From NCBI GenBank assembly GCA_002049455.2, contig KV918868.1, positions 124,001-188,000 of the forward strand: a stretch of 64,000 nucleotides of DNA. The letters are read 5' to 3'. This document shows positions 21,462-31,224 of this stretch, one piece after another. This DNA is from Porphyra umbilicalis (Eukaryota > Rhodophyta > Bangiophyceae > Bangiales > Bangiaceae). Every line of letters begins with the position of its first letter. Within the stretch, counting starts at the first letter, position 1. The notes beneath the pieces are model-generated. The model worked only from the letters and a program-made list of their open reading frames with translations. It had not been told where the DNA came from and did not search any database. The translations under genes and the position numbers were made by a program.

Positions 21462-23516
21462 CTATGTCTTGGGTGAGTGGTCCTTCTTCCTTCCTAGCAG
21501 GGAGCCCAGCCGCCCGTTAAACGACTTCTTGTTGTCGCGTGCTTGGCCAGACTTCTTCTTGCCCCCGCTGGTCTGGCTGCTCCCTCCACCAAAGTTGAAA
21601 ATGCCGCTGCCCCCATTGGACGCGTTGCCGCCGCCGTTGGAGATGTCGCTGCCTGCATAGGCGGCTTGGTCGAACGGGATGTCCAGCCGCTCAAGAAGGG
21701 CTGCGGCTTGGCATTGGACCTTGGAGCTGTCCGCGTGGGTCTCGTGCAACGAGCGAACGACGCGCTCCACGTCGAGCTCCTTCATCTGTTGAATGTTCTC
21801 GTCAGAGAAGGCCATGTTGAACAGCATCGCGCAGCCTTGCTCCTGGATGTGGGCGTTGCCCGGGAAGCTCATCATGGCAAAGATGGCGGTCTTGATCGCC
21901 CCCGAGTCGGCCAGTAGCCGTGTGTTGAGGTCGTCCGCGTCCGCCAGGTTCCGGAGCGCGCGGCACCCGTGTTCCTGGACGACCGCGTCGTTGAGATGTA
22001 CGCTCATGACGTTGACTAACGCCACAATACCGCCACTCCTGCCGACGGCCGACTTGTTTTCGGGGAGGTCAAAGACCGCATTCCCAATCGCGTAGATGGC
22101 GCTCTCCGCAACTGCAGAGCTGCCTGCTGAGTAGTCCCGTAAGACCCGGATGAGCGCGTCGAGGCCGCCCGCAGGTTGCATACGAAGCCGGTTCTCCCGC
22201 GAGAAGAGCAGGTACCGCAGAGCGGAGCAGCCTTTCTCCAGGATTTTGCTGTTGTGCCGGTGGGTGGTCAGCGACGTCACCACCACTTGAACGCCGCCCG
22301 CCTCTCCAATGAGGAGCTGGTTGCGGGAGGCCCCGATACTCAAATTGCGCAGGAGCGCCAGACCATGCTCTTGAAGGCCTTCGTGGCCCCCGTGCCGCCG
22401 CATCGCGCCCAGGACCGCCTCGATGACCCCCGTGTCGGCGGAGCGAACTCGATTCTCCGGCTCGTCCGCGCACAAATTAGCAAGAGCCACACATCCTTGG
22501 TAGAGGACGTTGACGTCGTCGCAATAGCTGGCCATCGCACGCACGATGGCGTTGATACCCCCCGCACGCCCAACAATCCACTGGTTCACGCGGACGCCGC
22601 AGCTGAGGTTGCGCAGCGCTAGGCAGCAGCGGGCTTGGAGGTCTTGGTCGTGCGCATGGGCACTCATCGCCTGGATGACAGCGTCCAGGCCACCAATCTT
22701 CCCAATCCGCTGCTTGTTGCCGTCGGAGCCAAACGCCAGGTTGCACAGAGTCGTCGAGCCATTGCTCTGCACGGAGACGAGGTCCGAGAACTCCTTCATG
22801 CCGCACACCACCGCTTCGGCGCCCTTGGCGTCCATAATGAGCGTACGGGTGTTACTGGTCCCGGTCAAGGACAGCAGCGCGAGGACGGCACGTTCTTGCA
22901 CAACCGCCGACTGGCGGTGCATCACCATCGTCGAGATTACCGCACGCACACCCCCGGACGTGCCAATGGCACTCTGCACGGCGGGACCTTCCCGCGCGAG
23001 CTTACCTAGCACCAGGCATGCGCGCTCTTGAACAAATCCGTCGTTGAGATGGTCGTCCATCGCCCGGTACACAAGGGTGAGGGCGACGGATAGGCGCTCT
23101 CGCGACGGGTCCGAGCGTCGGTGGACGAGAACCCGCAGCATCGCCATGGCCTCCCGCATCGCGTTGCTCGACGCGCCGTCACCCGGGGCAAGCAGCACGG
23201 CGAGACAGTCCTTCATCTCGACAATCGCCCGCTGCGACTCGCTCAGCTGCTTGTCGCCGCCGCTGCTGCCGGCGCCACCGGGAACGTCCGGTGGCTCACT
23301 TTCCTTTCCGTCGTCATCCGCGGGACTCTCCGACACGAGGCCCTCCTCGACCGTCTTCTCCTGGTCCATCACATGTTGGCTCTGCATGTTGGCTTGCTGC
23401 TCGTCATCCTCATCGTCCTCCCCGTCCTCGTCGTCAGCGGTGGCGCCAGCCGCGTCCGCCCCGTGTCTCCTTCTCCTGACCCGCTCGTCGCCGTCGGCCA
23501 CGTCGCCAGCGGGCAT
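21462..23516 (-). CDS. Armadillo-repeat protein
   Basis: A 684-residue scaffold-like protein made of tandem armadillo repeats. An acidic, low-complexity N-terminus (about 1-110) is followed by some twelve repeats of about 42 residues from about 120 to 600. Typical phrases recur: VQERACLVLGKLA, LQARCCLALRNLSCG, LYQGCVALANLCAD, LQEHGLALLRNLS, VVQEHGCRALRNLAD, each followed by a Gly-Gly turn (GGVRAV, GGLDAVIQAM, GGINAIVRAM). The tail (about 610-684) is Gly/Ser/Asn-rich, then Lys-rich (KKSFNGRLGSLLGRKKDHS). The ATG at 23516 (MPAGDVADGDERV) is the first upstream of the acidic region; the frame stays open further upstream without ATG, so an extra 5' exon is possible. It resembles the large ARM families of protists that bind small GTPases or kinases, but no specific orthologue was recognised. 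It is convergent with RAD51. Confidence 0.85.
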   Translation of the reverse strand: MPAGDVADGDERVRRRRHGADAAGATADDEDGEDDEDDEQQANMQSQHVMDQEKTVEEGLVSESPADDDGKESEPPDVPGGAGSSGGDKQLSESQRAIVEMKDCLAVLLAPGDGASSNAMREAMAMLRVLVHRRSDPSRERLSVALTLVYRAMDDHLNDGFVQERACLVLGKLAREGPAVQSAIGTSGGVRAVISTMVMHRQSAVVQERAVLALLSLTGTSNTRTLIMDAKGAEAVVCGMKEFSDLVSVQSNGSTTLCNLAFGSDGNKQRIGKIGGLDAVIQAMSAHAHDQDLQARCCLALRNLSCGVRVNQWIVGRAGGINAIVRAMASYCDDVNVLYQGCVALANLCADEPENRVRSADTGVIEAVLGAMRRHGGHEGLQEHGLALLRNLSIGASRNQLLIGEAGGVQVVVTSLTTHRHNSKILEKGCSALRYLLFSRENRLRMQPAGGLDALIRVLRDYSAGSSAVAESAIYAIGNAVFDLPENKSAVGRSGGIVALVNVMSVHLNDAVVQEHGCRALRNLADADDLNTRLLADSGAIKTAIFAMMSFPGNAHIQEQGCAMLFNMAFSDENIQQMKELDVERVVRSLHETHADSSKVQCQAAALLERLDIPFDQAAYAGSDISNGGGNASNGGSGIFNFGGGSSQTSGGKKKSGQARDNKKSFNGRLGSLLGRKKDHSPKT

Positions 23517-24871
23517 AACAGTGACGTGCTGCGGCTCCGCAGGATTGGCAAGCCGCGCGCCCACCACGTACAGACGCAAAGAGACCGCCAGGAAGGACCC
23601 GCTGTGGCGCTGCCCACCACCACGCCCGTGGGGGTCAACACGGTCACGACCGCCGGACGGCCTCCGCGGCGAACACGGTGGCCAGACACTGCCCACACGC
23701 GCACTACGCGGTCACACGCTCTCTCGCACCAGCTCCCCCCGTGACGACGGCACAGCACGTACCGTGCGCACGCCGGAGCGGTACGCGTGCGGCAAAGTCG
23801 CCGGTACCAGGTGAGGGAACCAGCTGCCGCGATGGGAAGGTGCCTCCGAGGCGGAAACGGCTACAGCGCTGCCCGGCCAGGCCGCAAGCCGCCACGCAGT
23901 CCGGACAGTTGATGCTTCTCCCCACCGGACGCACCCACCACCATACGACACGAAATGAGCCGCTAGGTTCTAACGCGCGCTCCTGAAACTCTCACGTAAG
24001 GCCGTGTAGGGAGGCGAGACACGACGCGGGAACAACGCACCCGACACGTGCGCGCAGGTCCACAAATGCAGATTTAGCAGTCACGCTTGTTGGGCCCGGA
24101 TGGTCGCGCCCACGCTGGCCGCACAGCGGACGGTCCCACCCCATTGAGGATCATGGCACAGGCTCTCCGCACAGCACAGGCTGGAAAATACGCGGATAGG
24201 GGAGGGGGAAACGCCCGGCCGGTGTGTCCAAACGTCTAGCTGCGCACTCCCTGTGGCTCTCCCGTCAACCTGCACGCCGACGCGGAAGGACCTGCAGACA
24301 GGAGAAAACAAAATCGCAGCAGGTCGGCGTGGGCACGAAGGAGAAGAGGTGGATGAAGAGGCCACACTCGAAGCGCGCAGGTCAACATCCGACTCTTGTG
24401 AGAGGCCTGACCGTGGACTGAGAAATAAATGTGTCCACGTGGATGACAGCAATTGCAAGAGATCTCGCGGTGGAAAGGCGTAAATAGGGGACTACTTCGC
24501 ACGTGCTCAGATAATCTGGATGCCATGCGAGTCAGAACTGCATTGCCGTTGCCAGGCTGCCGTTTCGTGCTCACGCATGCAATGAGCCTGACGCTTCTGG
24601 TCTTAGAAGGCGCACCCAAGCTGAGGTGCAGAACTTCGGGTCTACAACAGAACGTACGAACACCTGGCCTGACAGCACGTCTCCGTGCTGTTCAAAGAGA
24701 ACCAAAACACCAATTGTACACGCAACATACATGACATGTGGAGGGGCTGGTCCGGACGAGTCCGCACACCTCCACCTTTTGACGTGCATGTGGGACTACT
24801 ACTGCATTCACAAAGACAAGGACAGCCACAAAATCCCGTACGGCAAACAGAAAAATGAAGGAACGAACACC
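23517..24871. other. Intergenic region
   Basis: About 1.35 kb between the ARM gene start and the prefoldin stop codon. It should contain the ARM promoter and the prefoldin 3' UTR. Short open frames show no recognisable domain. Confidence 0.45.
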
Positions 24872-25789
24872 TCAGCCAGACGGTTGTGCGCCCGCCTGTG
24901 CTTGCGCCGCCTGAGCCATCTCCAGCTTGTTCTGCAACAAGTGCGACACGGCCTCAAACAGCTGCCGCTTTTGGTTGAGTACTCCATACGCCTTGTCGAG
25001 CTGCTCTTTCATCATGGCCATACGGCGCGAGAAGTAGCTGGCCGCGTCCGCGGGATTCTTCTACGCAACGTGCAGGATGCAGACAGTCGTGAAGATGCCA
25101 CGAATCGCCACACCAACCATGGGCCAACCGATTGGTAGGGACCACCGACTCGTCAGTTTCCCAACAAACACAGCCAGTCAAAAGAGCCCTCAACACTGCA
25201 TAGCTTGATACAACCCACGCCCAGCGCAGACAGAAGCAAACGGCAAGCAACCCACGGGCGACAAGCGAACACGGAGCCGTCGGGCACACGTACCGAGATG
25301 AAGTAGCCAGTGCCAACATCCACCATCAGCTCCGACGGGTTCTGGATGACGCCCGGCACGTAGATGGAAGTGGTCAGGGGAACGAGGACCGGCTGCGGGG
25401 TCGACGACTCGCCCATAAAGGTCGCACACTCGCGGGAGGCGGTCAGCTTCTGGTGCGCCACGTTCAGCTCGCCGATTTTGGTCATTAGCATCTCAATCTC
25501 GCGCTCGGTCGTTTGCCGCACGTGGCCGAGCTGCTCCACCGTCAGCTGCGTCACTGGCACCGAGCCGCCGACTCCGCCGACTGCCTACACCACGGCACAT
25601 GCATGCAGAAAAAGGCGGGAAAAAGGCAAGGAGGAAAACACATTGACACATGCGGCCAAAATGTGCAAACGCAGGTAGCGGCAAGTGCAACAAGGTCAGA
25701 TGCCGATGTCCAACAACATAAGCTAAAACGAAACCCCCCCCAAACAGCACATCCAGGCACATGCACAAGAGACTGGGACGTACCGCCAT
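24872..25789 (-). CDS. PFDN5: Prefoldin subunit 5 (alpha-type)
   Basis: Subunit of the hexameric prefoldin co-chaperone that passes unfolded actin and tubulin to CCT in the cytosol. Three exons on the minus strand: 25789-25784 (only ATGGCG), 25584-25294 and 25060-24872, all phase 0, giving 161 aa (human 154). The first helix contains TQLTVEQLGHVRQTTEREIEML; the beta hairpins contain VLVPLTTSIYVPG and LMVDVGTGYF, the hallmark of alpha-type prefoldins; the second helix has ADAASYFSRRMAMMKEQLD and NKLEMAQAAQAQAG. Intron 1 (25585-25783, donor GTACGT, acceptor GTGTAG) separates the start codon from the body. Intron 2 is 25061-25293 (donor GTACGT, acceptor GCGTAG). The splice restores YFIS-KNPADAASY, in line with human YYVEKTAEDAKDF. 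It is divergent from DDX23, with starts 456 bp apart. The homology is clear; the 6-nt coding exon is inferred from splice sites. Confidence 0.93.
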
Positions 25790-26245
25790 TGTGAAGCAGC
25801 ACCAGAACCACTGTACAGGCAGAAAGGGACGTCCGTCAAAGCAGTGCCACGGTCGAAGGCGGGTGCCGTTGCCGACGCCTGCGAGCGCCTCGGACGCGGC
25901 GGGAGCAAGGCGGCGGCTCTGTTCTGGTCGCCGGCGGATCGCCAACCGGGATGCCACGTGGACCTAGGCACTTGCAATTACCGGGTAGTTCCCTGTCCCT
26001 TGCGCTCTGGATGCCCGATGCGCGCCCTGCCCGTCTCTTGGCACCAAGGCACTTGACCTTTGCCGCACGCTGCCGTTCGTGGGCGTCCTCTCCTCCCATC
26101 CGCCCCGCCCGCCCCCAGCGACGCCGCGCGCCCGCTCGTGCGGGCGCGCGGAGCGCTCCGCCGGCGGCCCACCACCACCAGGCCGACGACACGCCCCTGC
26201 GTGTCCTCCGCCCCCCTTGTTCCCCCTCGTCCAACCCCCACCACC
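25790..26245. promoter_or_regulatory. Shared divergent promoter region (PFDN5 / DDX23)
   Basis: These 456 bp separate the two outward-facing start codons. Upstream codons in the helicase body's frame are open but lack homology, so the region is taken as promoters and 5' UTRs. Confidence 0.5.
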
Positions 26246-26513
26246 ATGGGCCGCGACCGCCGACGGCGGCGGGAGCGAGCCACCGCCGCGGCGGGGCGCT
26301 CCCGCTCCCGCTCCCGCTCCCGCTCCCGCTCCCGCTCCCCCGCCCGCTCCCGGCGGCGCACCCACTCCCCGGCGACCGACCGCGCCGACGGCCGGTGGGG
26401 GCGGGCGGCGGGGGCGCCGCCGCCGACGCGCCCATGGCACAATGGCAGCGACGGTGGGGGCGGCGTCGGGCGAGGCGACGGCGGCGTTCGCGGCCGCGGC
26501 AACGACGGCGGCA

Positions 26514-26557
<44 letters not shown>

Positions 26558-27431
26558 AGCGGCAATGGCGGCGGCGGCGTGCCGCCGCTCCCCGACTGGC
26601 AACGCCGCGACGCGCGGCACCGGCCGTCGGGTGGCGGCGGCAGGCGGCGGCGGCACTCGCGCTCCCGGTCGCCCGGCGGCGGTGGCGCCGCCGACGGTCA
26701 CCGCCGCCAAGCGCCCGCCCGTCGCTGGTCGCCACCCCGCGAGGGTGGGCGGTACCGCTCGCAGCCCGCCCCACCGCCGCCGCCCCCGTTGGGGCGGCCG
26801 TGGGGCGGCGACCGCCCCCACCGGTCGAGTGGCGAGGGGCGGCGGCCGCCGCCGGGGGGGCGGTGGCCCGGTCGGTCGCCGCCCGCCCCCGGCGGCCGGG
26901 CGCGGTCCCGGTCGGGGTCCCCCCCCCCGCGGCGGCCCGACGGCGGCGCGGCGTCGCCCGACGCGGCGGCGGGCGCCACCGCCGACGCGGCGGCGCGTCG
27001 CCCGCCGCCGCCGGGACACGGGCCCGCCGGCGGGGCGGGCGCGGCGGCGCCGCCGCCGCCGCGGCGGCGGGAGCCGATATCGTTGGCGGAACTCGCCGCC
27101 CACCAGCGCGTCGTTGCCGCCGCGGAAGCGCGGCCAGTGTTTCTCTCCAAGGCGGCACGGCAGGCGGCGGCGTTGGAGCGCCTCGCCGCGCGGCGGGCGG
27201 CGGCCGCGGCGGGGGGGGGGGGGGGGGACCACTGGCGGCGGCGGCGGCGGCGGCGGCCGCCCGCCCGCCCGCGTCGGTGGGGGCGGGCGGCCGCTCTGGC
27301 GGCGCGCCCGCACGTGGCGGCGGCGGCGCCGCTGGCGCCGCCGCCTCGACGGGGCCGGGCTTGACCGACGCGGAGCGGGCGGCCATCCGCCGCCACTACC
27401 TCCGTGAGGCGGACGGGGAGGGTGGCCGCGG

Positions 27432-27462
<31 letters not shown>

Positions 27463-29352
27463 GGCGGCGGCGTCGACAGCAGCGGCGCGACGGCGGCGCG
27501 TCGGCGCCTCGCGGGGGCGGCCGGCGGCGGCTCGGCGGCGGCGGCGGGCGGGGCGGGGCGGGCGGCGGACAAGGCGCGGTTCCGCTTTGAGTGGGACGCG
27601 TCGGAGGATACGGCCGGCGCCGAAGTCGACCCCATGTATGCCGACGCGGCGGCGGCGGCGCCACGGGCGGCGCTCCTCTACGGCCGCGCGCGGCCGGCGG
27701 GGTACTTGTCCGACGAGGATGGCGGTGGCGGTCCCCCCCCGCCGGGGGGTCGGCCGGCGGCGTCCGCCGCGGTCGCTGCCGGCGCCGGCGCCGGCGCCGG
27801 TGCCGCCGCGCGGCGGCCGCGGCGCCCCGGCGGCGGCGGCCGCGCGGCCGACGACGCGCGGCACTGGTCCGCCAAGGCCGTCGACGAGATGAGCGAGCGC
27901 GACTGGCGCATCTTTCGGGAGGACCACGCCATTGCCGTGCGCGCGGGCGGCGGCAAATCCGCCCCCCGCCTCGCGCGCTCGTGGGCGGAAACGGGCCTCC
28001 CCGCCCCGCTCCTGCGCCTCGTGCGGGAGGTGGCCAAGTACGGGGCGCCGTCGCCCATCCAGATGGCGGCCATCCCCGCGGGCCTCGCCCGCCGGGACTT
28101 GATCGGCCTCGCGGAAACGGGGTCGGGGAAAACCGCCGCCTTTGTCCTCCCCCTCCTCGTCCACATTGCGGGGTGCCCGCCGCTCGCCGGCGGCCGCGCC
28201 GCCGACGGGCCCTATGGGCTGGTGCTCGCGCCGACGCGGGAGCTCGCGCAGCAGATTGAGGCCGAGGCGACACGCTTTGCGGGGCCCCTCGGCCTCCGCG
28301 TGACCGCCGTCGTCGGCGGGCTCGCAATTGAGGCGCAGGGGACGGCGCTGCGGGCGGGGGCCGAGTTGGTGGTGGCCACCCCGGGGCGCCTCGTCGACTG
28401 CCTCGACCGGCGGTACTGCGTGTTGGCCCAGTGCCGGTACCTGGTGTTGGACGAGGCGGACCGGATGGTGGATATGGGCTTTGAGCCGCAGGTGCGGACG
28501 ATCCTCGACGCGATGCCGGCGGATAGTCGGGTGCCGCAGGGGGCGGCGGCGGCGGCGGCGGCGGCGGATGGGGCGGCCGCCGCCCCGACGGGCGGCGGGT
28601 CTGCGCCGACCACGGGCGGCGCGCTCCGCCGCGCGGCCGCCGTGGCCGGCGGCGGCGGGGAGGACGACGCCGAGCCGGCGGCGCCAAGCGACAGCACGCG
28701 CCTGACGTTTATGTTCTCCGCCACCATGCCGCCGGTCGTCGAGCGGCTCACCCGCCAGTTCCTCTACCGCCCCATGACGGTCGCGGTTGGCGAAACCGGG
28801 CGCTCCGCCACCGCCGTCGAGCAGCGCGTCGAGTACTTTTCCACCGACGCGCGCAAGCGGCAGCGCCTGGCGGAGCTGCTGCGCAAACTCGAGCCCCCCA
28901 TCATCGTCTTTGCCAACACGAAAAAGAGCGTCGACGGCGCCGCGCGGGCGATTGACGCGGACACGGGCATCCGCACGGTCGTGTTGCATTCGGGCAAGGC
29001 GCAGGACGCGCGGGAGGAGTCGTTGGCGGCCTTCAAGTCGGGCCGCGTCCCCGTCCTCGTCGCCACCGACGTGCTCGGGCGGGGGATTGACATTGAGGGC
29101 GTCGCGCACGTGATCAACTATGAGATCCCCCAAAAGATCGAGCAGTACACCCACCGCATCGGGCGCACGGGGCGCGCCGGCCGGACGGGGGTGGCGTGGT
29201 CGCTCGCAACGGCGGAGGACAAGGACATCTTTTTCGACCTCAAGGCGCGGCTGGAGGCGGCGGGCGCGCACGTGCCGCCCGAGTTGGCCAAGGGGGCGGG
29301 GCGCCGGGCGGCGGCGGGGGGCTCGGCGTTTGGGAGCGCAATCATTGATTGA
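26246..29352 (+). CDS. DDX23: DDX23/Prp28-type DEAD-box spliceosomal helicase, one frame break
   Basis: U5 snRNP helicase that swaps U1 for U6 at the 5' splice site. The ATG at 26246 gives MGRDRRRRRERA followed by an Arg-Ser repeat encoded by a CGCTCC hexamer array. Further on in that frame are EPISLAELAAHQ and ARPVFLSKAARQAAALERL, matching human DDX23 EPLSLEELL and FLSKAEREAEALK. At a 17-G run (27211-27227) the frame changes; the rest continues as RFRFEWDASEDTA, HWSAKAVDEMSERDWRIFREDH and the helicase core: Q motif SPIQ, motif I AETGSGKT, Ia PTRELAQQ, II DEAD, III SAT, IV IIVFANTKKS, V ATDVLGRGID, VI HRIGRTGRAG. An Ala/Gly-rich insert of about 65 residues sits between motifs II and III. The frame break is probably a homopolymer length error, since both sides match one family protein; a real lesion is less likely. 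WDASEDT and WRIFREDH distinguish it from other DEAD-box proteins. Confidence 0.92.
26297..26340 (+). repeat. CGCTCC hexamer microsatellite encoding Arg-Ser repeats
   Basis: About seven near-perfect hexamer copies encode alternating Ser-Arg in the N-terminus of the DDX23-type protein. RS dipeptides are expected of this splicing factor. Confidence 0.9.
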
Positions 29353-29907
29353 GCGGCGGCGGGTGGGGGCGTGGCTGCGGGGGGGTGGGGGCGTGGCTGC
29401 GGGGGGGTGGGGGCGTGGCTGCGGGGGGGGTGGGGGCGGGCCTTGCCGTGTGTCTCGCGTGACACGTTGCGCCGTGCGCGGGTGCTTTTGACGAGGTGGC
29501 TCCGTGGGTGTGGTTGTGTTTGTGTTTTTAATGATGTTGCTGAGCGAGCACCCCCTCGAGCGCTTCGAGCCGGTGGTTCCATCAAGCACGCATCATTGGG
29601 AGGGCAAACCTTCGCCGCTCCTTCCATTGGGGCGCTTCGGGCACCCGGAGCACGGCCACAGGCGGCTGTCGTGTCGGCGCTCTATGACCTTGTCGCCAAC
29701 CCACGATGGTCCATGCGGGGGGAAGCTCGACCGTCGTATCGCAGGTCGAGCCACCTCTGCCGCTGCAGCATCATGGTGTCAGTTGTTGGGGGGTGGGCAC
29801 GTCCTTGAGGGCAGTTCAGGAGAGCGTGCGTTGCGGGGAGGGGCGAGGGGAGGGGGGGGGGGGCAGTGGGGGGTGGAGGAGGAGCCACCACCGCGACCGC
29901 CGCATCC
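29353..29907. other. Convergent intergenic region with G-rich repeats
   Basis: Lies between the DDX23 stop and the LPMO-like stop. It contains a 22-bp G-rich tandem repeat just after the helicase stop codon and a further G run near 29850-29870. No gene is called. Confidence 0.5.
29372..29450 (+). repeat. 22-bp G-rich minisatellite, about 3.5 copies
   Basis: The phrase TGGGGGCGTGGCTGC recurs at 29374, 29396 and 29418, and starts again at 29441, separated by runs of 6-8 G. The periods are 22, 22 and 23 bp. Runs of G at this spacing could form G-quadruplexes in the 3' UTR. Confidence 0.85.
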
Positions 29908-31224
29908 TCACACCCCGACATAGTTGCTCGGCTTGCTGCGGTCCTTCACGAACACCAAGTCCAGGGACAACCAGTCCTCCGTGTTGCCGGGTCCCTTGGC
30001 GCGCACCGACACGTACACGCGGCGGTTGAACACTGGGTAGTACCACGGGTAGAAGGCGCCGGTGTGGTCGTCGCCCCCCGACGTGAACGGATGGGTCGAG
30101 TCGAAAAACTTGGGCACCCCATTGACGTACCACTGCACCGACTGGGCGTCGGGGCTCGTCTCGGCGTGGAGGCTAAACTTGGCATTGGCGCCGACGACCA
30201 CCGGCCTGTTCCCCAGGGGCAGGTACGGGAGCACCTTGCGCGCGCCGACGTCGACGAGGCGGATGGAGAAGACGCGTACGGTGGCGCGGCGGAGGCCGTC
30301 AACGTTCTCGGAGAAGGTGGACTGCCCCGACGAGATGTACTTGGGGGGCCCCCCGGACCGCGGCAGGTTGGACGCGCGGATGGGCGGCGGCGGCCGCCCG
30401 TCAAACTCGGCGGGCACGCGGCGGAGGACCTTGCGCATTGGCACGCACGGCTCCCGCGTGCAAATGCCGAGGCGGTTGACGGTGGCGAGGCAGGCGCCGC
30501 CGGCAAACGTCGGCGTGTGCGTCGCCGTCTGGGAGCGGCCGCCCTCCACACGCACGAAGCTGCAGTCGTAGTAGTCGCCAAAGTGGCCCTTGTCCCCCTG
30601 CCCCCCGCCGTACCACGACCAGCCGAGCACATAGTCGCCGTCGGGGAAGACGGGCGGGATGGTCACCCAATCCCGAAACGCTTCCCCCTTGCGGTCGTGA
30701 AGGCAGTCGCGGAACTTGTCCATCTGCCCACACTTGAAGCGGTTGATGGCCCAGCAGCTCCAGTGGAAGGCGTTGCGCTCGTGCGCCCCGTGGTTGTACA
30801 TTTGCGAGACGGGCACGAGGGAGAGGCGCACAAAGCCGCCCTCGTGGTTGTTGCGCGTCCACCGCATCTCGTAGCGGCCGCCCCGCCGGTAGACGGCCGC
30901 CGGGTTGGCGGCGCTCGCGTCCGCGCGAAAGTCCGAGTTGGGGCACGGACCGCCGCACTTGCCAAAGACTGCGTCGTTGCCGCTGCCGCCAAGGCGGCAA
31001 CCGTCGAGCCTGGAGAGCGGCAGCGGGACGGACAGGAAGCTGTGGGCGGCGACGGGGTGGGGCGCTCCGCCGAGCGTGAGGGCGGCGACGAGGAGGGTGG
31101 TCACGACGGCCAGCAGGGGCAGCCGAGGGGGCTGCCACCGGGGGGCGCGCGGCCGCCGGGCGGCACTACCCTGCCGGCCGCTGCAGCAGTGTCGTGGCGC
31201 CGGGGCAGGTGCCCTCGTTTCCAT
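29908..31224 (-). CDS. Secreted LPMO-like protein (putative copper polysaccharide monooxygenase)
   Basis: A 438-residue secreted protein. A basic start and hydrophobic stretch (about 36-58, LLAVVTTLLVAALTLGG) end in PVAA before HSFLSVP. Signal cleavage at 60/61 would expose His61 as the N-terminal residue, the hallmark of lytic polysaccharide monooxygenases. A second His (127) lies in WTRNNHEGGFVRLSL, as expected of the second ligand of the copper-binding histidine brace, and a Tyr pair (218-219) in GDYYDCSFVRV fits the axial position. Many Cys suggest disulfides. GWSWYGGGQGDKGHFGDYYDC resembles the core of eukaryotic AA15/AA17-type enzymes. The C-terminal third (about 280-438, VQWYVNG, TGAFYPWYYP, DWLSLDLVFVKD) looks like a separate beta-rich or Ig-like domain. 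Single exon with a true ATG at 31224. LPMO identity is inferred from motif geometry; family and substrate are unassigned. A non-catalytic carbohydrate-binding relative remains possible. Confidence 0.72.
   Translation of the reverse strand: METRAPAPAPRHCCSGRQGSAARRPRAPRWQPPRLPLLAVVTTLLVAALTLGGAPHPVAAHSFLSVPLPLSRLDGCRLGGSGNDAVFGKCGGPCPNSDFRADASAANPAAVYRRGGRYEMRWTRNNHEGGFVRLSLVPVSQMYNHGAHERNAFHWSCWAINRFKCGQMDKFRDCLHDRKGEAFRDWVTIPPVFPDGDYVLGWSWYGGGQGDKGHFGDYYDCSFVRVEGGRSQTATHTPTFAGGACLATVNRLGICTREPCVPMRKVLRRVPAEFDGRPPPPIRASNLPRSGGPPKYISSGQSTFSENVDGLRRATVRVFSIRLVDVGARKVLPYLPLGNRPVVVGANAKFSLHAETSPDAQSVQWYVNGVPKFFDSTHPFTSGGDDHTGAFYPWYYPVFNRRVYVSVRAKGPGNTEDWLSLDLVFVKDRSKPSNYVGV

Noticed and set aside
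25964-29589. Very long minus-strand open frames (over 900 codons) opposite the DDX23-type gene
   Set aside because: They are antisense shadows of a GC-rich coding region. The composition is Arg/Pro/Ala-rich with no motif, while the plus strand carries every DEAD-box motif.
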